DNA from: a virus
IMG/VR virus record: IMGVR_UViG_3300023257_000087
Location: 1 to 29,147 of that record
Direction: 5' to 3' (one strand)
DNA length: 29,147 nt
Under the pieces are notes generated by a model. The model worked only from the letters and a program-made list of their open reading frames with translations, was not told the origin of the DNA and did not search any database. Below are positions 24,717 to 29,147 of the stretch, one piece after another (positions within the stretch are counted from its first letter, which is position 1; each line of letters opens with the position of its first letter). Made by a program: the position numbers and the translations under genes.

Positions 24717-25472
24717 CTAATCACCGAAATAGAAGTTAAGCTTACCGCCTACTTCCCACTGTTTCTGTATAAAACCCCGCCCAAAATCAAGGCCAAGTCC
24801 TAAGTTGCGTAACCCAAAAAGACCCCTGTAATCAACATAGGCATGCAATGATACATCCTCAAGAATCTCTACAGTATCCTGAGGCTCTGGGAAGTCCAAA
24901 CCGAAGTCCAGCCCACCTCCCCAATGCCCGTTGTAATATACTCGTGCTCCTGCGCCCACCTGTGCTTCAGCGTCGAGACCCACTCCTCCCCAAACCATGG
25001 GACTGAAGGTCAACCCGGAAGTCTGTATGTCTGCATCTACTTTGTACAGGTTAAGGTAGAGGGAGTCCAAGGTACTCTGGATGTTCTGGATTGCGGTGGT
25101 ATCGCCGGGGTCAGTGCTCATAAGCTGAGAAAGTAACTGGAAGTTCTGAATGATTTCCGCCATGGCTACAGTATCCTCAACGAACACCAGTTCATAGGAA
25201 CCTTCGGGAGGTATGTAGATAGACTCCACCGAATGACTCAAGCTATCAATGCGTTCCACTATGGTGAGCATGTCACCCTCATAAGCAATGACCGCCTTGG
25301 CCAAACGGGGTATCTGGACCACCTGTCCATTGATGACCTCTACATTACCTTGGAGGTCTGCAATCTCTTGCCTTAAAGCTTCATTCTCTTGCCCCCTGCA
25401 ATGGCTCATAAGACCTAAGTAAGCCACTCCCAATACTATAAGAAGGGTTAGAACATTATTCAGTATCTTCAC
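24717..25472 (-). CDS. Membrane-anchored coiled-coil protein; spanin-like candidate
   Basis: A 251-residue protein with an N-terminal membrane segment (residues 5-22, VLTLLIVLGVAYLGLM), then a coiled-coil region (about 28-150, ENEALRQEIADLQGNVEVIN and later helices), then a glycine/aromatic beta-rich C-terminal domain with repeated GLDFG motifs, ending in LNFYFGD. An inner-membrane anchor, a periplasm-spanning coil and a C-terminal end that could engage the outer membrane would fit the last step of Gram-negative lysis (spanin role). There is no lipobox before C25. It starts with GTG, overlapping the amidase end by 17 bases, with GGAAGG 8 bases upstream. The function is inferred from position and topology. 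Confidence 0.45.
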   Translation of the reverse strand: MKILNNVLTLLIVLGVAYLGLMSHCRGQENEALRQEIADLQGNVEVINGQVVQIPRLAKAVIAYEGDMLTIVERIDSLSHSVESIYIPPEGSYELVFVEDTVAMAEIIQNFQLLSQLMSTDPGDTTAIQNIQSTLDSLYLNLYKVDADIQTSGLTFSPMVWGGVGLDAEAQVGAGARVYYNGHWGGGLDFGLDFPEPQDTVEILEDVSLHAYVDYRGLFGLRNLGLGLDFGRGFIQKQWEVGGKLNFYFGD

Positions 25473-26175
25473 GAAGCAGTCCTTCCGCCAAAGTATCGAG
25501 AGCCATGGTGTAGGCTCGAACCAAGGCCATGAAACCTTCAGAGGTTTTCATGAAAGCCAAGTGCCCCGGAGTTGTGAGGAAGAGGGGTTCCATCAAAATG
25601 CTCGGGCAATCTGCTTCCCTCAGGCAGTACTCTATACGAGCCTCATACCCACCAGAAGCCTTTGAACACCCCTTTACCGTCACACTGGTGACGAGAGAAC
25701 CGTCTTGTTTTGGGTCAAGCTCTTTGTCCAGAGCATGAGCGAAAATCTGTGCCATTGTCTCAGAGTCATCAGCATAGGAGTTATCCGCTGAGTATCCTAC
25801 CAGACCATGGGTAGCCTTGGTTGTGTCTGCGGCGTTGAAGTGCATCTGTATGTGAGCATCTATTGGTATCCTTGCTGACTCCTTCAGGCGTTCAGCATAG
25901 GTGCCATAGAGAAGCTTTGGATTCTCTCGACTGACTATCAAACCGTACCGCACAGGACGGTACATACGAAGGGTAGTCAGGGTTTCAAGAGCACCGGGAA
26001 TCATTTCCAGAAGGTTGTCGAAGTTGACCCGTGCTCTCCAGAGGGAGTATATCTGGTCCCTGAGAGTTGTGTTGTAGTCCTCTTCTGTTACGCCGTCCTT
26101 CGCCGCTCCGGGCTTGGCTCCAAATGCATGCCCTACATCAAGAAAGAAAAGAGGCAGTCCCTCTACCTTCGACAT
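25456..26175 (-). CDS. N-acetylmuramoyl-L-alanine amidase (endolysin)
   Basis: A 239-residue amidase_3-type zinc hydrolase that cuts the bond between MurNAc and the peptide of peptidoglycan to lyse the host. Zinc ligands are visible: H16 in FLDVGHAFGAKPGAA, E31/E32 in GVTEEDYN, and H112 in IQMHFNAAD; the catalytic glutamate E196 lies in SILMEPLFLT, as in the family. There is no signal peptide or cell-wall-binding domain, so release through a holin is expected, and holin candidates lie just upstream. The ATG at 26175 follows GGAGG by 6 bases. The stop of the previous gene is in the same stretch. Confidence 0.9.
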   Translation of the reverse strand: MSKVEGLPLFFLDVGHAFGAKPGAAKDGVTEEDYNTTLRDQIYSLWRARVNFDNLLEMIPGALETLTTLRMYRPVRYGLIVSRENPKLLYGTYAERLKESARIPIDAHIQMHFNAADTTKATHGLVGYSADNSYADDSETMAQIFAHALDKELDPKQDGSLVTSVTVKGCSKASGGYEARIEYCLREADCPSILMEPLFLTTPGHLAFMKTSEGFMALVRAYTMALDTLAEGLLREDTE

Positions 26176-26176
26176 C

Positions 26177-26530
26177 TTATTCCTCCGTTCGAGGTGTTCC
26201 TGTTCCCGACCAATCCTTGAATTTCTCATAGAAGTTGTGGAGGACATTGCTTCCCCGGCCAAGGAATAGGCCGAAGAGCACCATGCCTACAACACCAAAG
26301 CTGAAATCTACACCGAGTACTGGAGCCGCAATCGTATCGAGCACGGTCACTCCACAGTAAACGGAAATGAAGATTCCCCCAGCGATAAGCAGAAGCTTAT
26401 TGAAATCATTCTGGGTGAAGGACTTACCAACTATGTGAAGGATGATTTTCTTGAGCCGCTCCACTGTCTTGATAGCGGCCTCAAGAACCCCAGCCATTGC
26501 TATCGCAAAAAGTAGTACAGATAAAAACAT
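26177..26530 (-). CDS. Small membrane protein; holin candidate
   Basis: A 117-residue protein with three hydrophobic segments: residues 1-20 (MFLSVLLFAIAMAGVLEAAI), about 45-68 (KLLLIAGGIFISVYCGVTV) and about 75-92 (GVVGMVLFGLFLGRG). The segment between the first two is basic, and the tail is charged (EKFKDWSGTGTPRTEE). Size, topology and position next to the endolysin match holins, which open the membrane to release the endolysin. The ATG at 26530 follows GGGAG at 10 bases. An upstream TTG in frame (26560) overlaps the previous gene and is less likely. Confidence 0.65.
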   Translation of the reverse strand: MFLSVLLFAIAMAGVLEAAIKTVERLKKIILHIVGKSFTQNDFNKLLLIAGGIFISVYCGVTVLDTIAAPVLGVDFSFGVVGMVLFGLFLGRGSNVLHNFYEKFKDWSGTGTPRTEE

Positions 26531-26535
26531 TGTTG

Positions 26536-26802
26536 TTATGCTCCCTTCGTGATGAACCAAATAGCAAGACCGAGTATCACTGGAATGGCCCCAGCTAATG
26601 CCCCCCAGACCCCAGATTTAACCTTGAGTCCGGCGATTTCCACCATGATGTCCGTCCGAAGTTGTGCAAGGTTAATGTTGGTGGTATCCTGTTTGGTACC
26701 CAGCCCTTGTCTCTCAGTAGACCCTCGTTCCAGTTCCGTAAGGACTAGCTTGGAATATTCATTCCAACCATTCGAGGAGGACCGAAGTAATTCATTAGAC
26801 AT
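26536..26802 (-). CDS. XhlA-like single-span membrane protein
   Basis: An 88-residue protein with an amphipathic helical N-terminal part and a single hydrophobic segment close to the C-terminus (GVWGALAGAIPVILGLAIWF), followed by TKGA. This topology, with a cytosolic helical head and a C-terminal anchor, is that of XhlA/hemolysin-type phage proteins, which work with a holin. It lies just before the holin candidate and endolysin. The ATG at 26802 overlaps the cupin gene by 8 bases, and GAGGGG before it lies partly in the palindrome GGGGTACCCC. Confidence 0.6.
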   Translation of the reverse strand: MSNELLRSSSNGWNEYSKLVLTELERGSTERQGLGTKQDTTNINLAQLRTDIMVEIAGLKVKSGVWGALAGAIPVILGLAIWFITKGA

Positions 26803-27199
26803 TGGGGTACCCCTCTGATGCTGGAATTGTAATACTAATCAACCATGTATCTTCCAGTGCTCTACACATATGGGGCACCTCAGGGGGAATCATAAAAGCT
26901 TCTCCCGGTCCCAAAGTTACCTCGGAAGTAGACATAATAATCTTGAAGCGTCCTGAATATACTACAACCCACTCAACCCCCTTATGGCTGTGGGCAGGAA
27001 AAGTGGTTGACTTGGTAAAGAGAGTTCTTTGTACAGCGACACTCTCGTTGTGAAAAAGAGCAAGTCCAATAGCAGTTCCTTGGTCACACGCATATTCCAC
27101 AACAGAAGGACACTTATCTTCAGTAGCCAAAGATAAAAGAGTTACAGGGGGAACTAACTCACTAGTTAAAGCACGAAGTTTTTCAAGGGATTCAGACAT
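26795..27199 (-). CDS. Cupin-domain protein
   Basis: A 134-residue single-domain cupin, a small metal-binding beta-barrel. The first cupin motif is exact: H70-S-H72-x3-E76-x6-G83 (AHSHKGVEWVVVYSG). The second motif is PGEAFMIPPEVPH with H110 as the fourth metal ligand. Cupins serve as dioxygenases, isomerases, sugar-binding or regulatory sensors, and the substrate cannot be read from sequence. Finding one beside a lysis cassette and virion genes is unusual. It could be a virion-linked sugar-binding factor or a host-directed enzyme. The ATG at 27199 follows AGGGAG by 7 bases, and the upstream gap holds a TGAGGTA promoter candidate. Confidence 0.85.
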   Translation of the reverse strand: MSESLEKLRALTSELVPPVTLLSLATEDKCPSVVEYACDQGTAIGLALFHNESVAVQRTLFTKSTTFPAHSHKGVEWVVVYSGRFKIIMSTSEVTLGPGEAFMIPPEVPHMCRALEDTWLISITIPASEGYPNV

Positions 27200-27219
27200 A
27201 AAAGGTCTCCCTGTTCCAA

Positions 27220-27231
27220 GATTACCTCAGG
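27220..27231 (-). promoter_or_regulatory. Candidate promoter before cupin/lysis cluster
   Basis: In the 59-base gap between the virion-like gene and the cupin gene the minus strand reads CCTGAGGTAATC. It shares TGAGGTA with the gap before 27693 and TGAG with the gap before 3495. The TATA part is not kept, so this is the weakest of the three. Confidence 0.25.
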
Positions 27232-27258
27232 AACTAAAGTAGGGGTTAGAAGTTATGC

Positions 27259-27693
27259 TCAACATCCCATGTAGCTGGCGTCAACAGTCACAGGACTGGG
27301 GTCGGCATGCTCAGTGATTATACCAAATCTGACATAGCGCAGTGCAACATTGACAAACGGAAGGAAGTAAACACCATCAGATGCATGAGTAGTATCCCCC
27401 GTGTCCAAGTTAAACCAGTTCGTCCCATCCAAAGACCCCTCAGCCCTCACCACAACATCCGAATCTACGTTGGCTACCACATACTGGAATGTGTGGGCAG
27501 TGAACAATGAACCCGTGTCATAGGCACTGGTAAAGTCAACCCTTACTAATTGTACCCATGTATGAGGTGTAGTCATAGGTGCATTATACCCCAACGAAGA
27601 CCCATCCGGGTTAACCTGAAAGTTGGTGAGTTGCCCTGAGGCGTCGGTCCCCATAAGGGCCGCTCCCTTTTCATTTCTATCGAGTACAGTCAC
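27259..27693 (-). CDS. Small virion-like beta-sandwich protein
   Basis: A 144-residue protein with the repeated strand pattern of phage tail or baseplate accessory proteins. The N-terminus (DRNEKGAALMGTDASGQ) resembles virion tail-tip stretches. The segment VVVRAEGSLDGTNWFNLDTG contains the DGTNW turn seen in carbohydrate-binding or tail-associated beta-sandwiches, followed by LRYVRFGIITEHAD. It has no signal or membrane segment. It starts at GTG 27693 with AGGGGA upstream and lies just downstream of the fibre gene, which supports a virion role. The specific function is unknown. Confidence 0.6.
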   Translation of the reverse strand: MTVLDRNEKGAALMGTDASGQLTNFQVNPDGSSLGYNAPMTTPHTWVQLVRVDFTSAYDTGSLFTAHTFQYVVANVDSDVVVRAEGSLDGTNWFNLDTGDTTHASDGVYFLPFVNVALRYVRFGIITEHADPSPVTVDASYMGC

Positions 27694-27719
27694 AATATCC
27701 CCTAACTGTTTGGTCCCCT

Positions 27720-27734
27720 ATTGTATACCTCAAA
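27720..27734 (-). promoter_or_regulatory. Candidate late promoter before 27693 gene
   Basis: In the gap between the fibre gene stop and the GTG at 27693 the minus strand reads TGAGGTATACAATAG, with the TATA part 26 bases before the start. It closely matches the TGAG-TATATAAG of the gap at 3518-3536 in both sequence and distance to the start codon. Confidence 0.3.
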
Positions 27735-27740
27735 AAGGTG

Positions 27741-29147
27741 CTACTGGTTGGTATTAAGGAAGGCATAAGGCATGAGGACGTTACTGTCCTTCGCCACACC
27801 CGCAATAGTTGTCCCCATTGCGAGAGAAATACCACCGGATGACACAATTCCCGCTGTATACAAAGTATTGTTAACAAACGTGATATGTGGCCCAGAAGAA
27901 TAGGTTCCCATCACGAGGTACCCTCCCGCAGCAACTCGACTTTGCATTCGGCAACTGTCAATGATAGCTACAGACGCACATGCCGCTGTAGGATTTGAGT
28001 CTATGTTTATCAGGTTGTTGGCCAAGTCACAAGCCAAGTCACAGTTGATGAACACGAAGGAGATATCGGTCTTGGCCCCACCACCATTACTGAAGTAAAT
28101 CATCGTACTCTTTGTGTCACCGTCATAGAAAGTACAGTCCTCAAAGCGCACGGCAAGGTACCCCCCACCACCACCACCGGCTTCCTCCTCGAACTCAATC
28201 AAAGGGTCTGTAGTCACAGCGTCATCAAAGATGAAGGAGCACCCACTGAAAAGCAAAGGCCAGACTATGGCTCCACCCGAAACCTGCTTGACTCTGGTCA
28301 ACTTTCCCTTGATTGTGACGTTATACATCTGGAAGAGCCAGTCCTCACGGGGCATCTCATAAGGCGCCACCCCACCAGTTGCACCCGGAGCGTTGTTAAA
28401 GTTCACTCTCCCATCCAACACCACAGAACCATGTCCATGAATGGAAACTACTTGGTCGTCCGCAAGAGCCGGAAGGGTGATGTTGGCTACATAGTTACCC
28501 GGCATGATGTGAATTGCCGCTCTAGTGGGGTTGTCCACTACGATGGCATCCAAGGCATCCTGTACGTTGTCGTAGTAGGCTCCCCCTTCAGCAACGATGT
28601 AAGTGTGAACGCCTACCTGTGCGTTATCACTGTCAGTGTTGGAGTTGGCCTGTTCGACACCATAATCATCAACACCCATGACTCGGAAACCACAGCCATC
28701 CCCTGCGTAGGGCCAAGGAATCTCAATATCGTTACTTCCAGCCCCGTCCCATGGGAAGTTGCCATAGAAGAACTCATCCGTAGCTGTTGGAACCGCCCCA
28801 GCCTCAACGTACACATTCAGGGAAGCAACATTGGCATGAGCACTGGTTACGGTCAGTTTGTACCCAGACGTAGGATACCCAGCCAAAAGCCCCGACGTGA
28901 ACACAACGCCAGCATCCCCGGCTGGAATTTCGCAGTCGCTAAGGTCAATATTATCATCCGTTACAGTATCCTGTTCAATACCCCAGCGGTCAGCACCAGC
29001 TACCTTTATGTACATGTCTGCCAGAGCGTTACATGGGATATCTATGTACTGAACGTCCTTATCAAAAATGCCGTAGAAGTAAACATCCGTCTGGGCGGGA
29101 GCACTTCCATCCCGAAGCCATATCTTGACATAGTCAGCATCCGCATG
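27741..29147 (-). CDS. Tail fibre/spike with beta-helix (N-terminus cut by window end)
   Basis: An open frame from the window end to a stop at 27741, at least 468 residues, with the N-terminal part outside. The visible start contains two tandem copies of a 60-residue domain (28947-29129 and 28620-28820), each with a FYG turn and a K/R-V-x-G-x-D-x-x-G-x-E-Q stretch, probably beta-sandwich spacers. From about 28620 on, the segment TYIVAEGGAYYDNVQDALDA followed by IHIMPGNYV is the standard lead-in of right-handed parallel beta-helices (pectate-lyase fold). Later short strands with repeated FxNC/FxDCTF motifs continue the helix. The product is likely a receptor-binding fibre or spike; whether it has depolymerase activity cannot be judged. 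Confidence 0.75.
   Translation of the reverse strand, partial: HADADYVKIWLRDGSAPAQTDVYFYGIFDKDVQYIDIPCNALADMYIKVAGADRWGIEQDTVTDDNIDLSDCEIPAGDAGVVFTSGLLAGYPTSGYKLTVTSAHANVASLNVYVEAGAVPTATDEFFYGNFPWDGAGSNDIEIPWPYAGDGCGFRVMGVDDYGVEQANSNTDSDNAQVGVHTYIVAEGGAYYDNVQDALDAIVVDNPTRAAIHIMPGNYVANITLPALADDQVVSIHGHGSVVLDGRVNFNNAPGATGGVAPYEMPREDWLFQMYNVTIKGKLTRVKQVSGGAIVWPLLFSGCSFIFDDAVTTDPLIEFEEEAGGGGGGYLAVRFEDCTFYDGDTKSTMIYFSNGGGAKTDISFVFINCDLACDLANNLINIDSNPTAACASVAIIDSCRMQSRVAAGGYLVMGTYSSGPHITFVNNTLYTAGIVSSGGISLAMGTTIAGVAKDSNVLMPYAFLNTNQ

Noticed and set aside
26804-26813. Palindrome GGGGTACCCC overlapping the ribosome binding site of the 88-residue gene
   Set aside because: It has no loop, so an RNA hairpin would be poor. 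A 10-base palindrome inside coding DNA of the cupin tail may well be chance.

Overview
The window is a stretch of a tailed double-stranded DNA bacteriophage genome (Caudoviricetes). All 32 supported genes read from the minus strand, so transcription runs from high to low coordinates. Genes are tightly packed, mostly with 1- to 17-base overlaps or gaps of a few bases. I saw no tRNA, rRNA, insertion sequence or CRISPR array. The host is not identified. A lysis cassette with an amidase lacking a signal peptide, plus a membrane-anchored protein with a beta-rich end, leans towards a Gram-negative bacterium. The gene set recalls T4-like replication and recombination (UvsW, UvsX, gp32, gp46/47), but combined with a family A DNA polymerase, a DnaB-type helicase and a DnaG-type primase.

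Layout in the direction of transcription. (1) 29147-27259: the end of a large beta-helix tail fibre or spike protein and a small virion-like protein. (2) 27199-24331: a cupin protein, a lysis cassette (XhlA-like protein, holin candidate, amidase endolysin, spanin-like protein) and a small unknown protein. (3) 24326-24268: a regulatory gap with a TTGACA box and a perfect 13-bp inverted repeat that covers the ribosome binding site and start codon of the next gene. (4) 24272-11475: the replication and recombination operon: UvsW-like helicase, an unknown protein, DnaB helicase, primase, two unknowns, a uracil-DNA-glycosylase/exonuclease/polymerase fusion, a UvsY-like candidate, gp32-like SSB, UvsX recombinase, 5' nuclease and three small unknowns. 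(5) 11475-5217: a single-chain SbcD-SbcC (Mre11-Rad50) fusion, a dATP/dGTP diphosphohydrolase-type protein, a PD-(D/E)XK nuclease and a B12-dependent ribonucleotide reductase. (6) 5206-3542: a sigma-factor-like protein, a SEC-C zinc protein and a HIRAN-like protein. (7) 3495-1: packaging, with a small-terminase candidate, the large terminase and the start of the portal protein, which runs off the low-coordinate end.

The genes form a largely self-contained DNA metabolism. The reductase and the diphosphohydrolase-type protein shape the dNTP pool, helicase, primase, polymerase and SSB copy DNA, and UvsX, UvsW, SbcDC and the nucleases recombine and repair it. The sigma-like protein probably switches transcription to late genes. 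A shared TGAG(G)TATA-like element in the gaps before structural and packaging genes is a candidate target for it.

The most striking global property is that I find no GATC anywhere in the 29,147 bases, although about a hundred would be expected by chance. That points to strong past selection by a GATC-specific restriction or methyl-directed system. Other standouts are the SbcD-SbcC fusion with a possible internal start for SbcC, the inverted repeat at the head of the replication operon, and the overlapping SEC-C/HIRAN gene pair.
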